A DNA stretch of 64,000 nt from Streptomyces sp. MMG1533 (GTDB taxonomy: Bacteria > Actinomycetota > Actinomycetes > Streptomycetales > Streptomycetaceae). The stretch is taken from assembly GCF_001279775.1 (NCBI RefSeq), contig NZ_LGDG01000284.1, positions 62,001-126,000 on the forward strand, given 5' to 3'. The translations under genes were made by a program, and so were the position numbers. This document shows positions 53,071 to 62,181 of this stretch, in pieces. The notes below the pieces were generated by a model. The model did not search any database and had not been told where the DNA came from. It saw only the letters and a program-made list of their open reading frames with translations. How positions within the stretch are numbered: position 1 is the stretch's first letter; the number at the start of each line of letters is the position of its first letter.

Positions 53071-54004
53071 TCATATCGCCAGTGCCCCGTACAGGACGGC
53101 GCCCACCGCGGCGAAGGCCGGGCCGGCCCAGCGCGGCAGGGTTCGGCCGCGCCGTCCTGCCGCGTAGGCGAGGGCCGTTGCCGCCATCGCCGGCCACAGG
53201 ATGCCGAACGCGGCGGCCGACAGGGAGAATTCGCCGCGGACGACGGCGGCGACCGCGTACCCGGCGACCGCCGCGAGGGCGACGTACGGGAGGTCCGGGC
53301 CGAACGGGTTCCAGACGGCGGACTCCGGCTCCCGGCGCCTGGCCCGGCCGGAGAGCGTGACCGAGGCGATCACCGCGGCTGCGGCGACCACGGTCCACAA
53401 CACCGCGGGGACGACCAGGAGGGGACTGGGATCGAAGACGTTCGACAGCGAAGACGTGGAAGGGTCGACGGTGACGAAGCCGGCGTCCGGGGTGACCACC
53501 AGGTCGACGGACGAGCCCTTCTGCACGACCTTCAGGCCGACCTTGGCGTGGTGCGTGTGCTCACCGGACCGCTCGTCGACGGTGGCGTCCCACATCACCG
53601 GGGCAGGCATCACGGCCTGCTTCTTGTTGTTCTTGTCGGTGAACTGCACGCTGCCGTCGGCGAGTTGCTTGGCTATCAGGCCCTTGGCCTTCAGCGGCAG
53701 CGTGTAGGTGTAGCCGCCCTCGGCAGGCTGCTGCTTGATCTCGACGAACTGCTCGAAGCCGGTACGGGTGGCCTCGACGACCACGTCCGCGCCCGGAACG
53801 GCGTTGGTGTACTCGGCCCGCGTGCCGTCGAGTTGCGGCTTCGGCAGGCCGCCCTTCCACTGGAGGGTGATCTGCATCCGACAGTCGGGCGGCGACCCGC
53901 GCGGAGGCGAGGTCCGCGGCCTCTGTGACGGCCGTCTTCTTGGGGGCTTCGATGCTCTGTTCACGGGTGGCTGCCACGGCATACGCGCCGTCGAGCAGCG
54001 TCAC
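53071..54004 (-). pseudogene. Chimeric relic: RHS/DNRLRE N-terminal fragment joined to a membrane domain
   Basis: The start (TLLDGAYAVAATREQS, then TEAADLASARVAARLS) and, after a frame change near 53890, QITLQWKGGLPKPQLDGTRA and VMPAPVMWDATVDERSGEHT match the N-terminal region of large Streptomyces RHS/DNRLRE proteins. At VDPSTSSLSNVFD the match stops and four membrane helices of another protein follow (VVPAVLWTVVAAAAVIASV to AAVGAVLYGALAI). At least two deletions explain this. The result is probably not functional, although the membrane part from ATG 53877 remains open. Confidence 0.7.
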
Positions 54005-54134
54005 GGCCAGGCCGGCGAGAGAGTTCCCTCCAAGTAGCGAGAGGTTCCCCCGTGCGGCCGGAGATGTCTGCGTCCGGGCGACGCAGGCTTGTGAATCACG
54101 TTTGATCCTCCGGTCTTTGTGTTCATAGATTCAC

Positions 54135-54144
54135 CACATATGTG
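54135..54144. promoter_or_regulatory. Palindrome CACATATGTG in the 422-nt region before the amidase
   Basis: The region 54005-54426 holds no gene that I can support. The only symmetric element is this perfect 10-bp palindrome in an unusually AT-rich stretch (54095-54180), a likely promoter zone. A -10/-35 pair cannot be fixed by eye. Confidence 0.35.
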
Positions 54145-54426
54145 ATGCACCCGTGAAGGCACCTTGAGTAAAAGGGTGGTAAATAGGGACAGTTGCGCTC
54201 AACGGGAGCTTTGCCATCCGGCTTCACGTCAGTGATCCATCTCGCTCTCGGCGTGTCCGCTGGACAGCGGCCGCGCCCACAGTCCGCTCTCCGGACTTCA
54301 CATCAACCGCACAACCTTCCACGGGTCTCGGGAGTCTCCCCCCGGGCCGCCCCTTCTCTCTGAGCGCGGCCTGCCCCACCGACCTGGTTCCCCTCACGCC
54401 TTCACGAAGGACGGCACAAAACCACC

Positions 54427-56706
54427 ATGGGTAGACCTCGATACGTCTGGGGTGCGGCCGCCGCGGCCGTCGCCGGGCTCTCCGCAGTACTAGTCCTCCA
54501 GGGCGCCCCCGGCGAGTCCGCCGACAGCGCGGAGGGCGACGACAAGCCGGGCCCGGTCACGACTCAGTCCCGTACGGTCGCGCTGCCGACGGCCGAACGC
54601 GGCACCCGCGCGGCTCTGAAGCAGCAGGACACCAAGCCGTTCAGCATGCTCGGCATCACCTGGGCCGACCCGTCGGTCCGGGTCACGGGCACGATCGAGG
54701 CGCGCACCCGGGCCACCGAGAGCGGACAGTGGTCCGACTGGCTGCGGCTGGAAGGCGACAGCGGGCAGGGCGAGAGCACGGCCCGGCGCGGCGGGACCGA
54801 ACCGGCGTGGGTGGGGCCGTCCGACGGCGTGGAGGTGCGGGTCACCGCGGACGGCCGTACCTCCGACCGGCTTCCCGCCGGGCTGCGGCTGGACATGATC
54901 GACCCGGGCGAGAGCAGCGGGGAAGGGATGGAACCGGCGGCCTTCGCGGCCGACACGAGCGAGGCCCCGACGGCGACGGCCGACCCGAGCGAGCCCGCTC
55001 CTTCGGACACCACGGCGAGCGAGACCGCGACCACCGAGCCCGGCGATTCGTCGGCCCCGACGACGTCGGCTCCCACGACTTCGGCTCCCACGACGTCGGC
55101 TCCGGCAAGCGCCACCCCGACGGCTCCCGCGACGACACCGACGTCCGCGAGCCCGAGCGCCGCGGCGCCCACGGCCCCGCCGTCCACCGCACCCCGCCCC
55201 GCGATCACCTCGCGTGCCGGATGGGGCGCGGACGAGTCGATCAGCCCCGAGGAACCCGGCTATCTGCCGGGCGGGAAGATCAAGGCGGTGGTGGTCCACC
55301 ACACCGCCGAGAGCAACGACTACACCTGCGCCGAGGCCCCGGCCGTCGTACGCGGCATCTACACGTACCACGTCAAGCACGAGGGCTGGAAGGACATCGG
55401 CTACAACTTCCTCGTCGACAAGTGCGGCACCGTCTACGAGGGCCGCAAGGGCGGCGTCGACCTGCCCGTGATGGGCGCCCACGCCTACGGCTTCAACACC
55501 GAGACCACCGGCATCTCGGTCCTCGGCACCTACACGGACGTGACGCCGAGTCAGGCCGCCCTGGTCTCGGTCGCCAAGATCGCCGCCTGGAAGCTCGGCC
55601 AGTACGGTGTCGACCCGAACGGCACCACCACCCTCACGGCGGGCGCGGCAGGCACCAACTACTTCTACAAGTCCTGGGCGCAGGGAGCGCAGTTGAGCTT
55701 CCCGACCGTCCACGGTCACCGTGACGGCTACAACACCCAGTGCCCCGGCGACTCGCTCTACGCCAAGCTGCCCACCATCCGCGGCTGGGCCGCGGGCCCT
55801 GTCACCGGCCTGACGATCAAGTCCGTCAGCGGCGGCGTCTCGGGCACGACGTACTACACCAAGGCCGGCGTCACCGTGGGCTGGGCGGCCACCACCCCGT
55901 CGTCGCTGATCTCGAAGTACGAACTGCTCGTCGACGGCAAGACCGCGGCCACGGCCGCGGGCAGCGCCACCTCGGCGAAGGCCACGCTCGCGGTGGGTTC
56001 CCACAAGGTGCAGGTGCGCGCCACGCACCAGTCGGGCAAGACCGTCACGTCCACGGCCGCCACGGTCGTCGCGGAGACGACCGCCCCGTCGTTCACCACC
56101 AAGCCGAACCTCGCCCTGCGCACCGGCACGGTGAACACCACGGCCGTTCCGCTGAAGCTGAGCTGGAAGGCGGCCGACAGCGCCGCTCTGAAGCAGGTCT
56201 CGCTGACCGCCCCGGTCGCCGCGACCTACGGCCCGACGGTGACCACCGCGAACCACACGGCCAAGTCCGGCGCGGCGACCGCCTGGTCCATGACCGCCTC
56301 CGACCAGGCGGGCAACAGCGCCACCGCGTCCGTGTCCGGCACGCCGCTCATCGTCCAGGAGACCTCGGCCGTCAGGTCGGGCACGTGGACGAGCAAGTCC
56401 TCCACCAACTACCTCGGCGGCAAGTCGTACTCCAGTTCATCGAAGAACGCCTCGCTGACCTGGACCTTCACCGGCCGTTCGGTCGCCTGGGTGGTGTCCC
56501 GGGCGGCCACCTCCGGCCAGGCGTACGTCTACGTCGACGGCACGAAGGTGACGACCGTCGACCTGAAGTCGTCGACCACGAAGTACCGCGACGCGATCTG
56601 GACCAAGAGTTGGTCCGGTAGCGCCAAGCACACCGTCAAGATCGTGGTCGTCGGCACCTCGGGACGCCCGACGGTCACCACGGACGGCATCGTGTACCTC
56701 AAGTAG
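54427..56706 (+). CDS. Secreted N-acetylmuramoyl-L-alanine amidase (PGRP domain)
   Basis: 759 residues with an N-terminal signal or anchor (VWGAAAAAVAGLSAVLVLQG), a beta domain, a Ser/Thr/Pro/Ala linker (~175-255) with three PTTSA repeats, then an amidase_2/PGRP domain (~258-440). Zinc ligands are His in VVVHHTAESN and the His/Cys pair in VHGHRDGYNTQCPG. The C-terminal ~300 residues are Ig-like and lectin-like sandwiches ending in a KIVVVGTSGRPTVTTDGI strand. It would cleave the peptide from cell-wall glycan. The ATG is poorly served by a ribosome site (GAAGGA, 16 nt away). Confidence 0.88.
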   Translation: MGRPRYVWGAAAAAVAGLSAVLVLQGAPGESADSAEGDDKPGPVTTQSRTVALPTAERGTRAALKQQDTKPFSMLGITWADPSVRVTGTIEARTRATESGQWSDWLRLEGDSGQGESTARRGGTEPAWVGPSDGVEVRVTADGRTSDRLPAGLRLDMIDPGESSGEGMEPAAFAADTSEAPTATADPSEPAPSDTTASETATTEPGDSSAPTTSAPTTSAPTTSAPASATPTAPATTPTSASPSAAAPTAPPSTAPRPAITSRAGWGADESISPEEPGYLPGGKIKAVVVHHTAESNDYTCAEAPAVVRGIYTYHVKHEGWKDIGYNFLVDKCGTVYEGRKGGVDLPVMGAHAYGFNTETTGISVLGTYTDVTPSQAALVSVAKIAAWKLGQYGVDPNGTTTLTAGAAGTNYFYKSWAQGAQLSFPTVHGHRDGYNTQCPGDSLYAKLPTIRGWAAGPVTGLTIKSVSGGVSGTTYYTKAGVTVGWAATTPSSLISKYELLVDGKTAATAAGSATSAKATLAVGSHKVQVRATHQSGKTVTSTAATVVAETTAPSFTTKPNLALRTGTVNTTAVPLKLSWKAADSAALKQVSLTAPVAATYGPTVTTANHTAKSGAATAWSMTASDQAGNSATASVSGTPLIVQETSAVRSGTWTSKSSTNYLGGKSYSSSSKNASLTWTFTGRSVAWVVSRAATSGQAYVYVDGTKVTTVDLKSSTTKYRDAIWTKSWSGSAKHTVKIVVVGTSGRPTVTTDGIVYLK

Positions 56707-56717
56707 GCGCCTGAACC

Positions 56718-56767
56718 GTCACCCGGGGGGGGAGGGCCTTTTCGTCGGGCTCGGCCCCCCGGGTGAC
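56718..56767 (+). terminator. Terminator after the amidase
   Basis: A 13-bp stem (56718-56730 with 56755-56767) with a loop containing CCTTTTCG lies 11 nt after the stop codon. Confidence 0.85.
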
Positions 56768-56831
56768 GGACACCGACCCGATTGGCCTCGGGTAAGGGAA
56801 CGGTAAAACGCCCTCGCTCGTTCAAGGGGGC

Positions 56832-58058
56832 ATGACAGCTATGACCCCCGGCTCGAACATCCCTCTGTCCGCCGCCCGCGTGACGGTGGACGTCGCCGCC
56901 CCGGTGCGGCTCGACGTATCGGGCCTGCTGCTCACCGCCGACGGCAAGGTGCGCTCCGACGACGACTTCATCTTCTACAACCAGCCCACGGGCCCCGGCG
57001 TGACCTACCGCTCCGGCGGCGGTACGGCCCCCGACGCGATCATCGTCGACACCAGCGCCGTCCCCCCGGGCATCGAGAAGATCGTCGTCACCGCCAGCCC
57101 TGACGCGGCCGGCCAGACCTTCCAGGGCATCGAGCCGACGGCCACCATCCGCAACGCGGACGACAACAGCGTCCTGGCCACGTTCACGCCCCCGCAGCTC
57201 GGCACCGAGACCGCCCTGGTCATCGTCGAGGTCTATCTGCGCAACGGCGCCTGGAAGGCCCGCGCGGTCGGCCAGGGCTACGCCAACGGCCTGGCCGGTA
57301 TCGCCACCGACTTCGGCGTCTCGGTCGAGGAGCCCGCAGCGCCGGCCCAGCCGGTCGCCCCGCCGGCGCCGGCCATGCAGACCCCGGTGGCGCCTCCGGC
57401 CCCGCCGCTGGACCCGCGCGTGACCGCGCCCCCGGCCCCGGCCGCTCCCCCGGCCCCGCCCGCCGCCGCACCCGGCACCGGGAAGATCAACCTCGACAAG
57501 GGCCGGGTCAGCCTCCAGAAGAACCAGACCGTCTCCCTGGTCAAGGGCGGGGCGCCCCTGCTGTCCCAGGTCAAGATGGGCCTCGGCTGGGAGCCGGCGT
57601 ACCGCGGCAAGGACATCGACCTGGACGCCTCGGTCATTGCGTACGGCCCGCAGCGCAACCACATCGACAGCTGCTACTTCGGCAAGCTGTCCATCGTGGG
57701 CGGCGCGATCAGGCACTCCGGCGACAACCTCACCGGCGAGGGCGGCGGTGACGACGAGGTGATCGTCGTCGACCTCGGCCGCCTCCCGCAGGAGGTCACC
57801 GGCCTGGTCTTCACGGTCAACTCGTTCTCCGGCCAGAAGTTCACCGAGGTCGCCAAGGCCTACTGCCGCCTCCTGGACGCCGCGACCGACGAGGAGCTCG
57901 TCCGCTTCGACCTCACCAGCGCCGAACCGCAGACCGGCGTGATGATGGCCAAGCTGATCAAGCAGTTCTCCGGCGAGTGGGAGATGACGGCGATGGGCGA
58001 CTTCGTGAAGGCCCGCACGGTACGGAACATGGTGAAGCCGGCGGCGCAGTCGCTGTAG
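56832..58058 (+). CDS. Tandem TerD-domain protein
   Basis: 408 residues: TerD domain 1 at ~5-165 (VRSDDDFIFYNQP with the Ca2+-binding acidic loop), a Pro/Ala linker ~167-215, and TerD domain 2 at ~216-405 (LGWEPAYRGKDIDLDASVI, NLTGEGGGDDEVIVVDLGRLP). The family is linked to tellurite and oxidative stress and to Ca2+ binding. Duplicated domains joined by a proline linker are typical of actinomycetes. The in-frame ATG at 56841 has a better-spaced ribosome site (AAGGGGG), so the first three residues are uncertain. Confidence 0.9.
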   Translation: MTAMTPGSNIPLSAARVTVDVAAPVRLDVSGLLLTADGKVRSDDDFIFYNQPTGPGVTYRSGGGTAPDAIIVDTSAVPPGIEKIVVTASPDAAGQTFQGIEPTATIRNADDNSVLATFTPPQLGTETALVIVEVYLRNGAWKARAVGQGYANGLAGIATDFGVSVEEPAAPAQPVAPPAPAMQTPVAPPAPPLDPRVTAPPAPAAPPAPPAAAPGTGKINLDKGRVSLQKNQTVSLVKGGAPLLSQVKMGLGWEPAYRGKDIDLDASVIAYGPQRNHIDSCYFGKLSIVGGAIRHSGDNLTGEGGGDDEVIVVDLGRLPQEVTGLVFTVNSFSGQKFTEVAKAYCRLLDAATDEELVRFDLTSAEPQTGVMMAKLIKQFSGEWEMTAMGDFVKARTVRNMVKPAAQSL

Positions 58059-58075
58059 CGGCCGGTACGGCTCCG

Positions 58076-58099
58076 GGGCGCCCCCTCGTCGGGGCGCCC
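58076..58099. terminator. Bidirectional terminator between terD and tetR
   Basis: A perfect 9-bp stem (58076-58084 with 58091-58099) lies in the 48-nt gap between convergent genes. Confidence 0.75.
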
Positions 58100-58106
58100 G
58101 CCGCCC

Positions 58107-58679
58107 TCATGTCCCCGGCCGAAGCCCCTCGATCAGCAGCGACAGATATCGCCGGATCGCCTTCCCCTCCCCGTCCGCCAGCTCCGACGCCGTGGCCACC
58201 CCGTGCGCGAGGCGGAGCATCTCGATCGGCTCCACGTCCGGCCGCAGGGTGCCTTCCCGCTGTGCCGCCTCCACCAGCCGCGTCGCCGCCGACTTCATCG
58301 TGCCGGCGCACAGCGTGACCGCGGCCGAGCTCCCGTCCGTGACGGCCGAGCCGAGCAGCGCCTTCAGTCCGCGGACCTGGATCATCCCGGCGCTGAGTTC
58401 GTTCAGCCACTCCACCAGCGCCTCGCCCGGCGGCAGGTGCCCGGCGAGCTCGTCCGCGCGCGCCGCGATCGCCTCGATGCGGTCCACGTACGCCGCCTCC
58501 AGCAGCGCCTGCCGCGTCGGGAAGTGCCGGTAGAGCGTGCCGGATCCGACCCCCGCCCGCTTGGCGATGTCGTCGAGCGACGCGCCCTCCCCGTGCTCGG
58601 CGAAGGCCTCGGCGGCCACCTTCAGCAACCGCTCGTAGTTGCGACGGGCATCCGCGCGCATGGGTCTGACCTGCGTCAT
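58107..58679 (-). CDS. TetR family regulator of the adjacent efflux gene
   Basis: 190 residues: a TetR helix-turn-helix (LLKVAAEAFAEHGEGASLDD, AGVGSGTLYRHFPTRQALLE) and a C-terminal ligand domain (SAVTDGSSAAVTLCAGTMKSA). It diverges from the MFS gene with a large symmetric dyad between them (58700-58748), the usual arrangement for a repressor released by an exported compound. Confidence 0.92.
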   Translation of the reverse strand: MTQVRPMRADARRNYERLLKVAAEAFAEHGEGASLDDIAKRAGVGSGTLYRHFPTRQALLEAAYVDRIEAIAARADELAGHLPPGEALVEWLNELSAGMIQVRGLKALLGSAVTDGSSAAVTLCAGTMKSAATRLVEAAQREGTLRPDVEPIEMLRLAHGVATASELADGEGKAIRRYLSLLIEGLRPGT

Positions 58680-58699
58680 CCAGAATCTCCTTGCAAAAC

Positions 58700-58748
58700 C
58701 GGGGACCCTCTCCGTATCTTGTCCGACATTAAACGGAGACAGTCCCCG
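58700..58748. promoter_or_regulatory. 49-bp two-tier dyad, probable TetR operator
   Basis: CGGGGAC (58700-58706) pairs with GTCCCCG (58742-58748) and CTCCGT (58710-58715) with ACGGAG (58733-58738). All four share the centre 58724. It fills the divergent promoter region of the regulator and transporter. Confidence 0.7.
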
Positions 58749-58827
58749 CTTACCAGGTTCACTCTCCGCGGGCAGTTCGCCCTGCCCGCCCGCGCCTCAG
58801 CCGGGGACGCCAGACCGGGAGAACTCC

Positions 58828-60309
58828 ATGTCCGTCCCGTCCACACCGTCCACGACCTCCGACACACTCTCCGCTCCACCGGAACAGACCGCCAGGCTCG
58901 GCACCGTCCTGTTCGTCGTCGTCACCGCCTACCTGATGGTCGGCGTCGACTCCACCGTCGTCAACGTAGCCCTGCCGGACATCCAGCGGGACCTCGACTT
59001 CAGCCCCACCGCACTGTCCTGGGTCCTCAACGCCTACACCCTCGCCTTCGGCGGCCTGCTGCTGCTCGGCGGCCGGGTCGGCGACATCATCGGCCGCCGC
59101 CGCACGCTCACCGCCGGCGTGCTCCTGTTCGCCGCGTCCTCCCTCCTCGGCGGACTCTCCGGCGACGGCGTCTGGCTGCTCGGGGCCCGCGCCCTGCAAG
59201 GGGTCGGCGCCGCCCTCATCGCCCCCAGCACCCTCGCCCTGATCACCACCAACTTCCCCGACGGCCCCCGCCGCCACCACGCCCTCGGCGTCTACTCCTC
59301 CATGGGCGGCATCGGCGCCTCCCTCGGACTGGTCCTCGGCGGCGCGCTCACCACCTGGGCATCCTGGCGCTGGGCCCTCCTGATCAACGTACCGATCGGG
59401 CTGGCGGTGGCGCTCGCGCTGCCCCGCTTCGTCGCCGAGGCCCCTCGCCACGCGGGCCGGTTCGACGCGGCCGGCGCGCTCACCGGGACGGCCGGGACGA
59501 CCTCGCTGGTGTACGCGTTCATCCGGGTCTCGGAGAAGGGCTGGAGCGACACCCAGGCGCTGCTCGGCTTCACCACCGCGGCCGCGCTGCTGGTGGGCTT
59601 CGCCCTCGTCGAGGCCCGCGCGACCCAGCCGATCCTGCCCCTGCGGCTCTTCGCCGACCGCGACCGCGCCGGCGGCTACGCGGGCATCCTGCTGCTGCCC
59701 GCCGGCATGTTCGGCGCCTTCTACTTCCTCACCCTGATCGGCCAACAGGTCCTGGACTACAGCCCGTTGCGTGCGGGCTTCGCCTTCCTCCCGCTGACGC
59801 TGGCGATGTTCACCACCGTCCGCTTCGTGCCGCGCCTCATCGCCCGCCTCGGCGCCAAGCCGGTCCTGCTCACCGGCATGACCCTGCTCGCGGCGGCGAG
59901 CGCCTGGCTGTGGCGGCTCGAACCCGGTGACGGCTACGCCGTCGGCCTGCTCGGCCCGCTGCTGCTGATGGGCGTGGGCACCGGCCTGAGCTTCATGCCG
60001 CTCAACGCGACGATCCTCGCCCGCGTCCAGCCCCGCGAGGCGGGCGCCGCCTCCGGACTGCTCCAGACCCTCCAGTGGCTCGGCGGCACCCTCGGACTGT
60101 CGATCCTGGTCACGGTCTACGGCACGGCGACCCGGCATGCCACCGGGTCACCGTCGGAGATCCTCACCGAGGGCTCGGCCCGCGCGTTCGGCGTGGGCGC
60201 GCTGATCGCGCTGACCGCCCTCCTCGTGTGCGCCGGGGTGATCACATCTTCGTCGCCCCGGCGGCGAGGTCCCGCAGGAAGTGCCGGGCCCCGAGCAGGA
60301 ACACGATGA
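58828..60309 (+). CDS. MFS drug efflux transporter (DHA2, 14-TM type), altered C-terminus
   Basis: 493 residues. Motifs are DSTVVNVALPDIQRDL, motif A GGRVGDIIGRRRTL and motif C-like GGIGASLGLVLGGALTTW, with about 14 membrane helices, as in EmrB/QacA proton antiporters. ATG 58828 has GGGAG 7 nt upstream. The last ~20 residues (SSSPRRRGPAGSAG and beyond) are antisense to a relic ABC-permease end at 60242-60385, so the natural stop was probably lost by a deletion. The membrane part is complete, so function may survive. Confidence 0.9.
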   Translation: MSVPSTPSTTSDTLSAPPEQTARLGTVLFVVVTAYLMVGVDSTVVNVALPDIQRDLDFSPTALSWVLNAYTLAFGGLLLLGGRVGDIIGRRRTLTAGVLLFAASSLLGGLSGDGVWLLGARALQGVGAALIAPSTLALITTNFPDGPRRHHALGVYSSMGGIGASLGLVLGGALTTWASWRWALLINVPIGLAVALALPRFVAEAPRHAGRFDAAGALTGTAGTTSLVYAFIRVSEKGWSDTQALLGFTTAAALLVGFALVEARATQPILPLRLFADRDRAGGYAGILLLPAGMFGAFYFLTLIGQQVLDYSPLRAGFAFLPLTLAMFTTVRFVPRLIARLGAKPVLLTGMTLLAAASAWLWRLEPGDGYAVGLLGPLLLMGVGTGLSFMPLNATILARVQPREAGAASGLLQTLQWLGGTLGLSILVTVYGTATRHATGSPSEILTEGSARAFGVGALIALTALLVCAGVITSSSPRRRGPAGSAGPRAGTR

Positions 60310-60385
60310 TCAGCGGGACGACGCCCGTCAGGGCCCCGGCCATCACGACGGCACAGTCGGTGTTGCAGGCCAGGAGCAGGACAGT
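60242..60385 (-). pseudogene. C-terminal relic of an ABC sugar permease
   Basis: The minus strand reads VVMAGALTGVVPLIIVFLLG, then RHFLRDLAAGATKM and a stop at 60242. This is the terminal helix of MalG-type permeases. Nothing of the preceding helices or EAA loop remains. It lies between the ACC deaminase and the efflux gene and overlaps the 3' end of the latter. Confidence 0.72.
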
Positions 60386-60399
60386 GCGCCGGAAGGGAG

Positions 60400-61440
60400 C
60401 TAGAACAGCGCGCTGTACGCGTTCAGCGCGGGCTGTCCGCCCAGGTGGGCGTAGAGCACGGTCGAGTCCCGCCCGATCTCCCCACGCGCCACCAGGTCCA
60501 CCATCCCGGCCATGGACTTCCCCTCGTACACGGGGTCGGTGACCATCCCCTCGGTGCGGGCCGCGAGCCGCATCGCGTCCAGCGTGGTGTCGTCGGGGAT
60601 CCCGTAGGTGCCCGCGTGGTAGCGGTCGTCCAGCTCGACGTCCGCTTCCGTCAACTCCTTCTGTACGCCGATGAGTTGTCCGGTGTTGTGGGCGATCCGG
60701 GCGATCTGGTCCCGGGTGCGGACGGGCGCCGCCGACGCGTCGATGCCGATCACGCGCCGCGGCCGCCCGCCCGCCTCCTCCAGCGCCCGGAACCCGGCGA
60801 CCATGCCGGCCTGGGTGGACCCGGTCACCGAGCACACCACGACGGTGTCGAAGAAGACGCCCAACTCCTGTTCCTGCTCGGCTACTTCATACGCCCAGCC
60901 GGCAAAGCCCAGGCCGCCGTACGGGTGGTCGGAGGCGCCGGCGGGAATGGCGTACGGCTTGCCGCCCGCCTCCTCGACCTCCCTGAGCGCCTGCTCCCAG
61001 CTCTCCTTGAACCCGATCCCGAACCCGGCCTTGACCAGTCGCACGTCGGCTCCGGCAAGGCGGCTGATCAGGATGTTGCCGACCCTGTCGTACACGGAGT
61101 CGGGCCATTCCACCCAACTCTCCTGCACCAGGACGCACTTGAGCCCGGCACGGGCGGCGCAGGCGGCGACCTGACGGGTGTGGTTCGACTGCACCCCGCC
61201 GATGGAGACGAGCGTGTCGCACCCCTTGGCGAGCGCGTCGGCGACCAGGTACTCCAGCTTGCGCGTCTTGTTGCCGCCGTACGCGACACCGGAGTTGCAG
61301 TCCTCGCGCTTGGCCCACAGGGAGGCGCCGCCGAGGTGTGCGGTGAGCCGCTCCAGGGGGTGCACGGGGGACGGGCCGAAGAGGAGGGGGTAGCGGTCGT
61401 ACGAGGAAAGAGAGGAGGAGAGAGACGGGGAAAGGGACAT
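60400..61440 (-). CDS. acdS: 1-aminocyclopropane-1-carboxylate deaminase
   Basis: 346 residues, fold-type II PLP enzyme that splits ACC, the plant ethylene precursor, to 2-oxobutyrate and ammonia. The PLP lysine is in [12 protein letters not shown], the glycine loop [14 protein letters not shown] binds phosphate, and [16 protein letters not shown] and the [11 protein letters not shown] segment match AcdS. D-cysteine desulfhydrases are close relatives; the AcdS reading is favoured by overall pattern, not by a diagnostic test. It lies 20 nt behind a GntR gene. It would suit a plant-associated, pectin-eating organism. Confidence 0.85.
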   Translation of the reverse strand: MSLSPSLSSSLSSYDRYPLLFGPSPVHPLERLTAHLGGASLWAKREDCNSGVAYGGNKTRKLEYLVADALAKGCDTLVSIGGVQSNHTRQVAACAARAGLKCVLVQESWVEWPDSVYDRVGNILISRLAGADVRLVKAGFGIGFKESWEQALREVEEAGGKPYAIPAGASDHPYGGLGFAGWAYEVAEQEQELGVFFDTVVVCSVTGSTQAGMVAGFRALEEAGGRPRRVIGIDASAAPVRTRDQIARIAHNTGQLIGVQKELTEADVELDDRYHAGTYGIPDDTTLDAMRLAARTEGMVTDPVYEGKSMAGMVDLVARGEIGRDSTVLYAHLGGQPALNAYSALF

Positions 61441-61460
61441 GGGTCCTCCCGGGATGGGGA

Positions 61461-62099
61461 TCAGTCGCTGTCGGCGAGTTCGGCCAGGCCTCGCCAGATC
61501 TCCGCGGTGACACGGACCGCTTCGTCCACGTCTTGGGCCGCGCAGGACTCGATCAGCCGGTCGTGCAGGCCGGCCGAACGGCAGTTGCCGCCCTCGCCGA
61601 AGCGTCGTCGCTCCAGGCGGCGGATGAGGGGGGTGTAGCGGGCCGCGGTGGCGGCGGCCGCGCGATTGCCGCTGACGCGGACGAGGACGTCGTGCAGGTC
61701 GTCGTCGGCACGCAGAGCGGTGTCCACGTCACCGGCGCGGACGGCGGCCGCGAACCGCTCGTTGGCCGCGCGCATCGCCTCGACGTCCGCGGCGAACAGC
61801 CGTGGCACGGCGACCCGCGTGACCAGCTCGTGCATGGCGCCGACCACGGCGGCGGCATCCCGTACGTCCGAGGCCACCACCGGGGTCACCCGTGTGTAGC
61901 TCTGCGGCTTGCTCTCCAGCAGCCCTTCCTCGGCCAGCCGCGCGAAGGCCTCGCGGACCGGCGCCCGGGACAGCCCGAGCCGCTCGGCGAGATCGGCGTC
62001 GCGCACCACGGCGCCGGGTTCGATCTCCCCGGTGACGATGGCGTCCCTGATGGCTTCGTAGGCGCGGTCCCTGAGCAGGATGCGCGGCACGGATTCCAT
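61461..62099 (-). CDS. GntR/FCD regulator of acdS
   Basis: 212 residues: a winged helix ([45 protein letters not shown]) and an FCD domain ([29 protein letters not shown], metal His residues). It is transcribed just before acdS (20-nt gap) and probably controls it. A near-perfect dyad lies immediately upstream of the start codon. Confidence 0.88.
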   Translation of the reverse strand: MESVPRILLRDRAYEAIRDAIVTGEIEPGAVVRDADLAERLGLSRAPVREAFARLAEEGLLESKPQSYTRVTPVVASDVRDAAAVVGAMHELVTRVAVPRLFAADVEAMRAANERFAAAVRAGDVDTALRADDDLHDVLVRVSGNRAAAATAARYTPLIRRLERRRFGEGGNCRSAGLHDRLIESCAAQDVDEAVRVTAEIWRGLAELADSD

Positions 62100-62101
62100 G
62101 G

Positions 62102-62122
62102 ATTGAAATGTTAGATGTCAAT
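62102..62122. promoter_or_regulatory. Candidate GntR operator ATTGAAAT-N5-ATGTCAAT
   Basis: An 8-bp inverted repeat with one mismatch lies 3-23 nt upstream of the GntR start. It is AT-rich against a very GC-rich background, as expected for a FadR-type operator that would repress gntR-acdS. Confidence 0.6.
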
Positions 62123-62140
62123 CCGGGCCGAGACAAGGGC

Positions 62141-62170
62141 GGGCCCGCACCCCCCGTGAAGTGCGGGCCC
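62141..62170 (-). terminator. Terminator after the Ro60 gene
   Basis: A perfect 10-bp stem (62141-62150 with 62161-62170) with a 10-nt loop lies 12 nt downstream of the TROVE stop on the minus strand. Confidence 0.75.
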
Positions 62171-62181
62171 CGCTTTCGGGC

